Assembly (NCBI RefSeq): GCF_000364225.2
Contig: NZ_AQFT02000001.1
Location: forward strand, 1,488,001 to 1,552,000
Reading direction: 5' to 3'
From: Eubacterium plexicaudatum ASF492
GTDB lineage: Bacteria; Bacillota; Clostridia; Lachnospirales; Lachnospiraceae
Length of the DNA stretch: 64,000 nucleotides
Position numbers and translations under genes: made by a program. Shown here piece by piece: positions 9,330 through 16,939 of the stretch (position 1 is the stretch's first letter; each line of letters opens with the position of its first letter). The notes under the pieces were generated by a model that saw only the letters and a list, made by a program, of their open reading frames with translations, was not told where the DNA came from and ran no database searches.

Positions 9330-9339
9330 TGAGGGAAAT

Positions 9340-10332
9340 ATGAAATCGTTAATTATTGGAGCGGCAGGCTTTGTCGGAGCTTATTTAATAAGGCATCTGC
9401 AGCAGGATCTTGGGCACCGCACTGCTGCAACAAAGCTGCCAAAGGAGCGGATAACGACGGATTGTAATACCGGCTGCATGCAGAAAACGCAAATTCGTGA
9501 GACGGAAATTTATGATCTGGACATCCTGGACGCGGATGCGGTGTTAAACCTGCTGCAGCGGATACGGCCGGATTATGTGTTTCATCTGGCTGCACAGAGT
9601 TCCGTAGCCGTGGCGTGGAGTCATCCTGGGGTAACCGTAGATGTCAACATTCGAGGAGCCGTCAATGTGCTGGAAGCGGTACGCGCAATGGAAAAGGAGA
9701 ATCGTCCAAGAGTTCTGTTAGTAGGCTCCGGAGAAGAATACGGTCTGGTGCGTGCGGAAGAAATACCGATTTGCGAGGATAACAGACTTTGTCCGGGCAA
9801 TATCTATGCTGCTACAAAAGCCTGCCAGACAATGTTTGGCAGCATTTATGCAAAAGCTTATGAAATGGAAGTCGTGATGGTGCGTGCGTTTAACCATATC
9901 GGGCCGAATCAGGAGCCGTTGTTTGTCGTTGCGGATTTCTGCAGGCAGGTGGCATGGATGGAAGCGGGCAGACAGGAGGCGGTTCTGCGGGTCGGAAATC
10001 TGGATGTCAGACGGGACTTTACGGATGTGCGCGATGTTGTACGTGCGTATGCGATGCTGGCTGCGTGTGGCAAATCCGGCGAAGTCTATAATGTCGGAAG
10101 CGGCCGGGCGGTAAGCATTGCGGATATCGTACGGATGATTCTTCAAAAATCCGGGATTTCGATTACGGTAGAACCGGATGCGTCAAAGCTTCGTCCGGTG
10201 GATCTGCCGGTGATCGAAGCGAATATTCACAAACTGCAGCAGGCTACCGGATGGCAGCCGCAAATCGGATTGGAGCAGACGATTGAAGAGACGCTTCATT
10301 ACTGGAGAAACAGAGCGTTGGCCGGCATGTAA
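9340..10332 (+). CDS. rmd: GDP-4-keto-6-deoxy-D-mannose reductase-like NAD-dependent epimerase/dehydratase
   Basis: About 330 residues from ATG 9340, which has GAGGGA just upstream. The longer frame back to 9307 overlaps gmd and adds 11 unlikely residues. The Rossmann motif GAAGFVGAYLIRHL opens the protein. VGSGEEYGLV and the catalytic Tyr/Lys in NIYAATKACQTMFG (about residue 150) follow, then RAFNHIGPNQ and VRDVVRAY. This set matches the Rmd branch (GDP-D-rhamnose formation) better than fucose synthetases. Substrate specificity is inferred from the gmd partner. Mannose-1-phosphate from the mannan pathway nearby could feed GDP-mannose supply, though no linking enzyme is present. Confidence 0.82.
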   Translation: MKSLIIGAAGFVGAYLIRHLQQDLGHRTAATKLPKERITTDCNTGCMQKTQIRETEIYDLDILDADAVLNLLQRIRPDYVFHLAAQSSVAVAWSHPGVTVDVNIRGAVNVLEAVRAMEKENRPRVLLVGSGEEYGLVRAEEIPICEDNRLCPGNIYAATKACQTMFGSIYAKAYEMEVVMVRAFNHIGPNQEPLFVVADFCRQVAWMEAGRQEAVLRVGNLDVRRDFTDVRDVVRAYAMLAACGKSGEVYNVGSGRAVSIADIVRMILQKSGISITVEPDASKLRPVDLPVIEANIHKLQQATGWQPQIGLEQTIEETLHYWRNRALAGM

Positions 10333-10338
10333 ACACTG

Positions 10339-10674
10339 TCAGCCGACGCTCATAATTTCTGCGATCGCACGTATAATCTGTACATACCGGGAATACGTAG
10401 CGGCATCTTTTGTCTTGACGCTGTTTAAGATATTTAACAACATCGGGTCCGATGGCCGGATAATGTCCCACAGCACATAGTCTGCGCTGATTTCCAGTTC
10501 GTTGCACAATGCGACAAAGGTATCCATGCTCATAATCCGTGTGCCGCGTTCAATATGTCCCATAAAAGAAAGGCTGATGTTGCATTTTTCGGAAAGCCTG
10601 TCCTGGGACCAGCCTTTTGCCTGTCTGGCAGCGCGGATTTTTTGTCCGATTTTTCGGTAATCCAGTTCGTTCAT
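10339..10674 (-). CDS. Small XRE-family HTH transcriptional regulator
   Basis: A 111-residue protein with one N-terminal HTH_3 domain: IGQKIRAARQAKGWSQ, LSEKCNISLSFMGHIERG (about residues 9-45). A helical tail of about 50 residues without a recognised ligand domain follows. A ribosome site (GGAGGA, read on the minus strand) precedes the ATG. The gene is convergent with rmd and divergent from the GH4 gene at 11006. Two 18-base direct repeats in its upstream region (10709-10784) are candidate operators, which suggests autoregulation. The target genes are unknown. Confidence 0.85.
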   Translation of the reverse strand: MNELDYRKIGQKIRAARQAKGWSQDRLSEKCNISLSFMGHIERGTRIMSMDTFVALCNELEISADYVLWDIIRPSDPMLLNILNSVKTKDAATYSRYVQIIRAIAEIMSVG

Positions 10675-10708
10675 TACGGAGTCCTCCTAAGTAGTTATGT
10701 TGAATGTG

Positions 10709-10784
10709 TACTGTAAGAATTATTTGTCACTTAAAGAGATACTAAAATTATACACAATAAGATATATACTGCAAGAATTATTTG
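10709..10784. promoter_or_regulatory. Pair of direct repeats upstream of the XRE gene
   Basis: TACTGTAAGAATTATTTG (10709-10726) recurs as TACTGCAAGAATTATTTG (10767-10784), one mismatch in 18 bases, 58 bases apart. They lie between the divergent XRE and GH4 genes, where an operator would sit. Binding by the XRE protein is inference. The rest of the gap to 11006 is AT-rich with one GC-rich hairpin near 10829-10856 and no convincing promoter. Confidence 0.5.
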
Positions 10785-11005
10785 AGTACTTATGGTATAA
10801 ATTTTGCTATAAATCCTATTTTTTGCCGCGCGGAATGCTCCGTACGGCAATTTTCCGGTTTTTGTATGAAAAAATGACTCTATATGTTACAAAGTTTAAA
10901 AAATGGAACCGCATGCAATATTGCGTAAAACAATTTACATGACATACGAAAAAGGTTATGATCAGGATATCCAAAAACAAACAGCAAAAAGAAAGGGGAA
11001 TGGCA

Positions 11006-12331
11006 ATGAAAACTTATAACGTATGTATCGTCGGCGGAGGCAGTACGTATACGCTTGGCTTTTTAAAATCATTTGTAAGATTGAGAGAGGAATTTCCGCT
11101 GAAAAAGCTTGTTCTTTTTGATACGGATAAAGAACGGCAGGAGAAGATCGGGAAATATGGAGAAATTCTTTTTAAAGAAAGGTTTCCTCAGCTGGAGTTT
11201 GCTTATACGACGGATAAGCGGGAAGCATATGAAGGTATGGATTTTATATTTATGCAGATGCGTGCCGGCGGTCTTAAGATGCGCGCGGAGGATGAGCATA
11301 TTCCATTCCGTATGGGGATGATCGGACAGGAGACCTGCGGCGCAGGCGGTATGGCTTACGGGCTGCGCTCCTGCGTGGACATGATCGAGGCGGTTCATGA
11401 TATCCGCACGTATGCGCCGGATGCCTGGATTTTGAATTATACCAATCCGGCGGCTATTGTGGCAGAGGCGTTAAGAAGGGAATTTCCGGATGACCGGCGG
11501 ATTTTAAACATTTGTGATCAGCCGGAAAATGTGGTTCGTTCCTGTTCCAGGCTGCTTGGATGCGACTGGAAAGATCTGGATCCGGAATATTTTGGCCTGA
11601 ATCATTTTGGCTGGTTTACTCATATGTATGATGTCCATACCGGTGAAGACCTGCTGCCGGAAATCCGAAAGAGGATTGCCGAACATGGTTTTCTGCCGCA
11701 GGATGCCGAGCAGAGAGATCAGTCGTGGTTGGATACGTATGGCATGGTGCAGACGATGATGCATGACTTTCCGGATTACCTGCCCAATACATATGATCAG
11801 TATTATTTGTATCCGGACTATAAAGTGCGCCATTTAAATACGGAAGTTACCCGTGCAGACGAAGTTATGGCAGGAAGGGAAAAGCGGGTGTTTGACGAAT
11901 GTGAACAGGTAATTGCACAGGGAAAACTGGGAGAGCGTTTTCATGCGATATCCGATGCCCATGCGGAAATGATGATTCAGGTAGCGGAGTCAATTGCATA
12001 TAATCGAAATGACCGCCATATCGTGATTGTAGAAAATAACGGCGCCATCGCCAACATGCAGGACGATGCCATGGTTGAGGTCGTATGTGAACTGGGGATC
12101 CATGGCCCTCGTCCTATGCGGGTAGGCAATATTCCACAGTTTTACCTGGGCTTGCTGGTTAACCAGGTGTCCTGTGAAAAACTGCTTGTGGATGCTTACT
12201 TTGAACAGTCCTATCAAAAAGCGCTGCAGGCATTTACTTTAAATCGTCTGATTGGTGATGCCAAAAAGGCACGGGAAGTTTTGGATGCTCTTTTGGAAGC
12301 AAACAGGGGCATGTGGCCGCAGCTGCATTAG
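11006..12331 (+). CDS. GH4 family 6-phospho-glucosidase (variant CDQP motif)
   Basis: About 441 residues from ATG 11006, chosen because AAAGGGG sits about 8 bases upstream; earlier in-frame codons lack a ribosome site. GH4 enzymes use NAD+ and a divalent metal to hydrolyse phosphorylated glycosides by a redox-elimination route. Seen here: NAD motif VGGGSTYT (residues 9-16), RAGGLKMR, QETCGAGGMAYGLR, TNPAAI, the metal-binding Cys in NICDQP (Cys170) and His in GLNHFGW (His200). The signature at the Cys position is CDMP in 6-phospho-alpha-glucosidases; here it is CDQP, so substrate preference is less certain than for the sister enzyme at 15601. Its neighbours (EIIA, EIICB, RpiR regulators) support a role on PTS-imported alpha-glucosides. 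Confidence 0.88.
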   Translation: MKTYNVCIVGGGSTYTLGFLKSFVRLREEFPLKKLVLFDTDKERQEKIGKYGEILFKERFPQLEFAYTTDKREAYEGMDFIFMQMRAGGLKMRAEDEHIPFRMGMIGQETCGAGGMAYGLRSCVDMIEAVHDIRTYAPDAWILNYTNPAAIVAEALRREFPDDRRILNICDQPENVVRSCSRLLGCDWKDLDPEYFGLNHFGWFTHMYDVHTGEDLLPEIRKRIAEHGFLPQDAEQRDQSWLDTYGMVQTMMHDFPDYLPNTYDQYYLYPDYKVRHLNTEVTRADEVMAGREKRVFDECEQVIAQGKLGERFHAISDAHAEMMIQVAESIAYNRNDRHIVIVENNGAIANMQDDAMVEVVCELGIHGPRPMRVGNIPQFYLGLLVNQVSCEKLLVDAYFEQSYQKALQAFTLNRLIGDAKKAREVLDALLEANRGMWPQLH

Positions 12332-12343
12332 AGCGTAATATGT

Positions 12344-13084
12344 CTAATGCTTATGCACGAGCAATTCAATAAAGAGCTGAATAATTGTGAGCATTCCAAT
12401 ACGGCCGCTGACATCTACATGACGGTATTCTTCCGGCCGGTCATTTGCATACAGTACATAGTCGCATACGGTATACAGCGGACTGTCCGGTCTGCATGTC
12501 AGTAAAATGTTGCAGATGCCCCGCTGCTTTGTTTTTTCCAGCGCCGTAAAATAAGGAAGTGTGTCTTCATGAGCGGTCAGTACGAATAATATGGTCCGGC
12601 TGTTCATTTCATAAGCAAGTCCCTGCAGCAGGTGGGGCCATTCCAGTAAAATGGAAGGATAGTCCAGAGCGGTTAAAATAATGTGGAGATATCTGGCTGC
12701 AACGGAATTGAGTTCATTTCCATAAATATAAACAGGACGGTCGCCGGTCAGTAAATCGGCGATTGTCTGCAGTAAAGCAAGGTCGATGTTTTGCACGTTG
12801 TCATGAAAAAGAGCGATGGAGCGGGAAAGCAGACGGTCGGTGAAAAGTAGGGAATCCTGCCGGCTGCTTAAGTGGCTGCGCATCTGGTATTTCAGTTCGT
12901 TGAAGCCCTCAAGACCCAGTTTCTGGCAAAATCGGACGATTGTAGCGCCCGAAGTATACAGGCAGTCTTCCAGCTCTTTCAGACTCGAAAACGCACAGTC
13001 CGAAAGATGGCTTTCCATATATTCCAAAAGCTGGCGTTCCGTTTCTGTCAGAGTCAGGGAATGAGCGTTTTGAAACAGCGGCAT
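12344..13084 (-). CDS. RpiR-type HTH-SIS regulator (second of a tandem pair)
   Basis: About 246 residues if started at ATG 13084. The N-terminal RpiR winged-helix domain is seen as SLTLTETERQLLEYM and ATIVRFCQKLGLEGFNELKYQM (about residues 9-75). A SIS sugar-phosphate-binding domain follows (RPVYIYGNELNSVAARYL, about 120; FVLTAHEDT, about 175). No clear ribosome site precedes this ATG, and the frame is open upstream into the previous RpiR gene without a stop, so it may be the C-terminal half of a double HTH-SIS-HTH-SIS protein. The gene is convergent with the GH4 gene and ends 12 bases from it. The family's usual ligands are sugar phosphates, consistent with control of the surrounding PTS/GH4 genes. 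Confidence 0.75.
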   Translation of the reverse strand: MPLFQNAHSLTLTETERQLLEYMESHLSDCAFSSLKELEDCLYTSGATIVRFCQKLGLEGFNELKYQMRSHLSSRQDSLLFTDRLLSRSIALFHDNVQNIDLALLQTIADLLTGDRPVYIYGNELNSVAARYLHIILTALDYPSILLEWPHLLQGLAYEMNSRTILFVLTAHEDTLPYFTALEKTKQRGICNILLTCRPDSPLYTVCDYVLYANDRPEEYRHVDVSGRIGMLTIIQLFIELLVHKH

Positions 13085-13914
13085 ACAGGGCTGCTTCGAT
13101 CGGTTGGATGAAGCGGAATGCGTTTGCGTCAGGACATTTCGGTTCTGGCGGTAGAGCAGGTACGAACGGATAATAAACCGAATAACAAAGAAAACAGGAA
13201 GTCTTGAGGTGAATTCAGCCCCCTGATTTTCACGCTGACTGGTAAAAAAACGGAAAGATACGGTGGAATGGTCGGCGATGGTATTGTTACTGTATGGGGT
13301 AATCGAAAGCACCGGAATGTTTTTGGCGTGTGCCAGTTTGGCCAGATGGACCGTCGGCGCAAAATTTCCGGTGACACTGATTAAAATGAGCAGTGCATTT
13401 GCAGTCAGGTTGTGCAGGAGATGTTCTCCGATACGGAATGCGTCTATTTTATATACTTTTCCCGTCCGACAGAAAACAGCAGTTTTTCAAAATAGTCTGC
13501 CAGAACCGAGGTGCCGCCTCCGGGTGCCCACAAATAAACCGCACACGAACCGTCCAGAAAGCGTAAGGTTCGATAGAGCTGTTCTTCCTGAATCAGACGG
13601 GCGGTGTTTTCTACATTTTCAGAAAGCGTACCGAGGATCATGTGATGACTGTCCGATTCCGGTTCCGTTACCGGCGGGGTATCCGATGGAGTTTGCAGCC
13701 GGAGACGAAGCGTGTATTTCAGTTCCGCAAAGCCGGAATATCCAAGCTTTTTACAGAAACGTAAAACGGTGGCCGTAGAGAAGGAAACGGCTGAGGCAAA
13801 TGCATGAATGCTCATGTCAGGAATCTGTTCGGAATTTTGATAAATATATTGAAGAATATTTAATTCGTTTTCGGTAAGCGTTTTCATAACGGTATTGTTT
13901 AAGTGCAGATTCAT
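13085..13914 (-). CDS. RpiR-type HTH-SIS regulator (first of a tandem pair, one-base frame break)
   Basis: Starts at ATG 13914 behind AAAGGAG (13926-13932 on the plus strand). Longer in-frame starts would overlap the divergent promoter at 14024-14063. The RpiR HTH is seen as TENELNILQYIYQN, FSTATVLRFCKKLGYSGFAELKY. The SIS domain starts at CAVYLWAPGGGTSVLADYF and breaks at the T-run 13457-13460 (plus strand). Adding one base restores AFRIGEHLL, then LLILISVTGNFAPTVHLAKLA and VLSITPYSNNTIAD, a normal SIS core. No stop separates it from the second RpiR domain pair; the joined protein would be about 523 residues. It is divergent from the EIIA gene and probably regulates it through the palindrome at 14046-14063. 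Confidence 0.72.
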
Positions 13915-14023
13915 TCGTAAAATGGCTCCTTTCATCCGGTTTCCATTCGGTCCGGCCGAATATTTTTTCAGCATTTGAAACGGTTTCATTTTTGACATAT
14001 CTTTTCGGAATCGTCCCAGGGTA

Positions 14024-14063
14024 TTTACAAACAGGGCAGGAATGCTTATAATGATCATTATAA
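14024..14063 (+). promoter_or_regulatory. Promoter and palindromic operator of the EIIA gene
   Basis: TTTACA (14024-14029), 17 bases, TATAAT (14047-14052): a consensus-like sigma-A promoter. The -10 element lies inside the perfect 18-base palindrome TTATAATGATCATTATAA (14046-14063), an ideal place for a repressor. The surrounding about 90 bases recur, with the same spacing, upstream of the GH4 gene at 15601, so the two are likely co-regulated. Confidence 0.78.
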
Positions 14064-14129
14064 CGATAAAAGAAAGCGTACGCAACAAGATTCTGACGCT
14101 TATAAACCGTATGAAGGAGGGTTTTATTT

Positions 14130-14597
14130 ATGGGTTTTTTCAGCAGAAAGAAAAAGGAAACATTTGTTTGCCCGATGACAGGAATACTGCATCCGATTGA
14201 GGAAGTTCCGGATCCGGTGTTTTCGGAAAAATCTATGGGGGAAGGTTTTGCGATTGAACTGACAGGCAGGGAAGTGATTGCTCCGCTCAGCGGAACGATT
14301 ACGGCAACGTTTCCTACGGGACATGCTTATGGAATTACTACAAAAGAAGGCACGGAAATTCTGATCCATATCGGACTGGAAACGGTTGCTTTAAACGGGG
14401 CAGGTTTCGAAATTAAGAAAAAACAAAACGATACGGTGAAGCAGGGAGATGTGCTTGTAACCGTAGATGTAGATTATTTAAAAGAGCAGGGGAAATCTTT
14501 GTATTCGCCGGTTATTTTTACAGGCGGAGAAAAGGTTGAACTGTTAAAGACCGGCGATGTACGGGCCGGCGACGAAGACATTATTAAAATTCAATAA
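14130..14597 (+). CDS. PTS glucose-family EIIA protein (stand-alone)
   Basis: A 155-residue EIIA of the glucose superfamily, the soluble phosphate carrier from HPr to an EIIB domain. Motifs seen are VPDPVFSEK (residues 26-34), SGTITATFPTGHAYGI with His65, and the phospho-acceptor in ILIHIGLETV (His80), then VVTVDVD-like and SPVIFTGG segments. A strong AAGGAGG precedes the ATG. It has its own promoter at 14024 and a terminator at 14604. The PTS permease at 16940 has only C and B domains, so this EIIA is its natural partner. Confidence 0.93.
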   Translation: MGFFSRKKKETFVCPMTGILHPIEEVPDPVFSEKSMGEGFAIELTGREVIAPLSGTITATFPTGHAYGITTKEGTEILIHIGLETVALNGAGFEIKKKQNDTVKQGDVLVTVDVDYLKEQGKSLYSPVIFTGGEKVELLKTGDVRAGDEDIIKIQ

Positions 14598-14603
14598 AAC
14601 GGT

Positions 14604-14651
14604 GCGCAAAACGAAAGATCCCTGTCGTGTACAGGGGTCTTTTTTTGCGCA
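14604..14651. terminator. Bidirectional terminator between EIIA and RpiR
   Basis: A stem GATCCCTGT/ACAGGGGTC (14617-14625 with 14631-14639), loop of 5 and seven T residues. An outer GCGCAAAA/TTTTTTTGCGC pairing extends the hairpin, so it can serve both the EIIA gene and the convergent RpiR gene. Confidence 0.8.
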
Positions 14652-14661
14652 AAATGCGTGT

Positions 14662-15420
14662 TTATTTTTCACAGTGTCCATACTCCTCCAGATATCGAAA
14701 AAACATATATTCGCATACTAACAGCAGCTGCACTCTGGAGCGGATTTTAATATCTGCTTTTATGAAATAAGTTGAATTGACATAGATATTTTCGTCGGCC
14801 ATATCGCTTAATACACTGCTTCCCAGGTCCGTAACGGACACGATGGAAGCGCCGTGGCTTTTGGCCATATTTGCGGCGGCGATTACGAGGCTGGTTTCTC
14901 CGGAAACGGATATGACGATGACCAGATCGTCCGCTGTGATCTGTCTGGCGCTGATGTTCATCAAAGAGCTGTCATCATACCAGAAAGCGGGCTTTCCAAG
15001 CACCTGCAGCCGTTTAACGAATTCTGCCGCCACGGTTCGGCTGCTCCCGGCCGCGTAAAATTCGATTCGTCGGCAGTTATGAATCTTTTCCAGAACCCGA
15101 TCAATCGTTTCTTCCGGAATCAATTGTATGGTTTTGTGTACATCTTTTAAAAAGTCTGTCGGATGGCTCTTTTCGCCGGATTCATTCTGATTCTGAGAAA
15201 GTTCTGCCTTTATGCCTGCTTTAAATTCTGAGAATCCGCTAAAGCCAAGTTTTTTGCAAAAGCGAACGACGGAAGCGGGTGAGGTGTAGAGGGTATCGGC
15301 CACTTCCTGTACTTTCATTTTAGAAAGTGTCTGATTGTTTCGTATGCAGTAAGATAAAATTTCATTGTCGCTTTTATTGAGCAAATGCGCGTTTTCTGCA
15401 ATTCTGTTGTAAAAATCCAT
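14662..15420 (-). CDS. RpiR-type HTH-SIS transcriptional regulator
   Basis: A complete 252-residue family member. The N-terminal RpiR HTH (about 1-75) is seen as LNKSDNEILSYCI, TSPASVVRFCKKLGFSGFSEFK. The SIS domain (about 105-235) is seen as RRIEFYAAGSSRTVAAEF, VIVISVSGETSLVI, ASIVSVTDLGSSVLS; the last two carry the Ser/Thr residues that usually hold a sugar phosphate. It is transcribed divergently from the GH4-EIICB operon, whose promoter lies within about 110 bases of its start, the classical arrangement of a local repressor or activator. Whether it represses or activates cannot be read from the sequence. Confidence 0.88.
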   Translation of the reverse strand: MDFYNRIAENAHLLNKSDNEILSYCIRNNQTLSKMKVQEVADTLYTSPASVVRFCKKLGFSGFSEFKAGIKAELSQNQNESGEKSHPTDFLKDVHKTIQLIPEETIDRVLEKIHNCRRIEFYAAGSSRTVAAEFVKRLQVLGKPAFWYDDSSLMNISARQITADDLVIVISVSGETSLVIAAANMAKSHGASIVSVTDLGSSVLSDMADENIYVNSTYFIKADIKIRSRVQLLLVCEYMFFRYLEEYGHCEK

Positions 15421-15498
15421 AGGGCGTCTCCTGAAAAATTTTTCATAAAATGAAATCGTTTCGTCTTTGGTACTTCCTTCCGAAATCGTCTGAAACTA

Positions 15499-15560
15499 TT
15501 CACAAACAGGGAAGGAACGTTTATAGTGATACTTAGTTATTATAACGGTAAAAAAAGCGC
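15499..15560 (+). promoter_or_regulatory. Promoter/operator of the GH4-EIICB operon
   Basis: TTCACA (15499-15504), 17 bases, TATAGT (15522-15527). The block closely matches the EIIA promoter: shared ACAAACAGGG-AGGAA in the spacer, TTATAACG-TAAAA after the -10, and GCGCAACAA-like sequence downstream. The palindrome is split here (TTATAGT ... ATTATAA), so the operator is a weaker or spaced version of the one at 14046. Confidence 0.7.
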
Positions 15561-15600
15561 GCGCAACAAAAAATTGATTGGGAAAGGAATATTATTTACT

Positions 15601-16926
15601 ATGGAAGGTTTTAAAGTAGTTATCGTAGGCGGTGGCTCCAGCCACACACCTGGAATTATACAAAGTCTGATTGGCAACCTGGAAAGATTTCCATTAACAA
15701 AACTGGTGCTTTATGATATTGACCCGGATCGTCTGGAACTGGTAGATACGCTGTGTCACTCACTGACTGCAAAGCTGGATTCCGCATGTGTTTACTTTAC
15801 GACAACCGATCCGAAAGAAGCGTTTACGGATATTGATTTTGCGTTTGCACAGATTCGTCAGGGCGGATTGAAAATGCGTGAGCAGGATGAGAAAATATCT
15901 TTAGCGCATGGTGTAGTTGGACAGGAAACGTGCGGTCCGGGCGGAATGGCTTATGGACTTCGTTCGATTCCGGGCGTATTCAAAGTAATTGATGATATCA
16001 GGACTTATGCACCGGAAGCATGGATTATTAATTATTCCAATCCGGCTGCCATTGTTGCGGAAGCAACCCGCCGCCAGTATAACAATTATAAAATATTAAA
16101 CATCTGTGACATGCCGGTTGCTATTATGCTTTCTTTTGCAAAAATGCTGGGACTAGAAAAATATAACGATTTGGAGCCGGTATACTTCGGACTGAACCAT
16201 TTTGGATGGTGGACAAAGCTGTATGATAAGACCGGTACGGACCGGATGCCGGAGTTAAAAGACAAGATTATGCAGTTCGGACTGGCTGCGTCTCATGACA
16301 AGCATCATTCCGATCCGTCCTGGAAGCATACATGGGAAAATTTCAAAGAGATTCTGACGGATTTCCCGGAATATCTGCCGAATACGTATCTTCAGTATTA
16401 TCTGTATCCGAAGGAGTGCGTGGAAACAAGTGATCCGAATTATACGAGAGCAAATATGGTTATGGACGGACGTGAAAAGGATATGTATGACCAGGTGCGT
16501 CTGATCAAAGAAAGCGGCGGCACGCATGAGGTAAATCTGAATCTGTTTAATGCATTTGGCGATTTTATTGTCGACGTTGCCTGCTCGATTGCTTATAATC
16601 ACGCAGACCGTTATCTTGTAATCGTTGAGAATAACGGAGCGCTTCCGGATCTGCCGAATGATGCGATGGTAGAAGTGCCTTGCTATCTGCGTAAATGGGG
16701 CCCGGAACCGGTTGTGATCGGAAAAATTCCGCAGTTCCATTTAGGGATGATGCAGCAGCAGCTTGCAGCAGAAAAACTGATCGTAGACGCATACTTTGAG
16801 AATTCTTATCAGAAAGCGCTGGAAGCATTTACGATGAATAAGACGGTTCCTTCTGCTAAAGTGGCAAGGAAGATTTTAGACAAAATGATTGAAGCAAACG
16901 AAGGTTACTGGCCACAGTTAAAGTAA
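15601..16926 (+). CDS. GH4 6-phospho-alpha-glucosidase
   Basis: 441 residues from ATG 15601. The frame is open back to 15526, but that would place the start inside the promoter's -10, and GGGAAAGGA precedes 15601. It is a GH4 enzyme with NAD motif VGGGSSHTPG, RQGGLKMREQDEK, QETCGPGGMAYGLRS, SNPAAIVAEA, NICDMP with Cys169 and GLNHFGWW with His200. The CDMP signature is the one reported for phospho-alpha-glucosidases such as maltose-6'-phosphate hydrolases, while CNVP marks the beta-acting group. The PTS EIICB gene starts 13 bases after the stop. Together they would import and split an alpha-glucoside into glucose and glucose-6-phosphate. Confidence 0.9.
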   Translation: MEGFKVVIVGGGSSHTPGIIQSLIGNLERFPLTKLVLYDIDPDRLELVDTLCHSLTAKLDSACVYFTTTDPKEAFTDIDFAFAQIRQGGLKMREQDEKISLAHGVVGQETCGPGGMAYGLRSIPGVFKVIDDIRTYAPEAWIINYSNPAAIVAEATRRQYNNYKILNICDMPVAIMLSFAKMLGLEKYNDLEPVYFGLNHFGWWTKLYDKTGTDRMPELKDKIMQFGLAASHDKHHSDPSWKHTWENFKEILTDFPEYLPNTYLQYYLYPKECVETSDPNYTRANMVMDGREKDMYDQVRLIKESGGTHEVNLNLFNAFGDFIVDVACSIAYNHADRYLVIVENNGALPDLPNDAMVEVPCYLRKWGPEPVVIGKIPQFHLGMMQQQLAAEKLIVDAYFENSYQKALEAFTMNKTVPSAKVARKILDKMIEANEGYWPQLK

Positions 16927-16939
16927 GGAGGAGATACCT

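Noticed and set aside
13129..13377. Alternative end of the first RpiR protein in another frame (ending TARTEMS)
   Set aside because: It would need two added bases or one removed base, unlike every other break in the window, and its composition is not RpiR-like.
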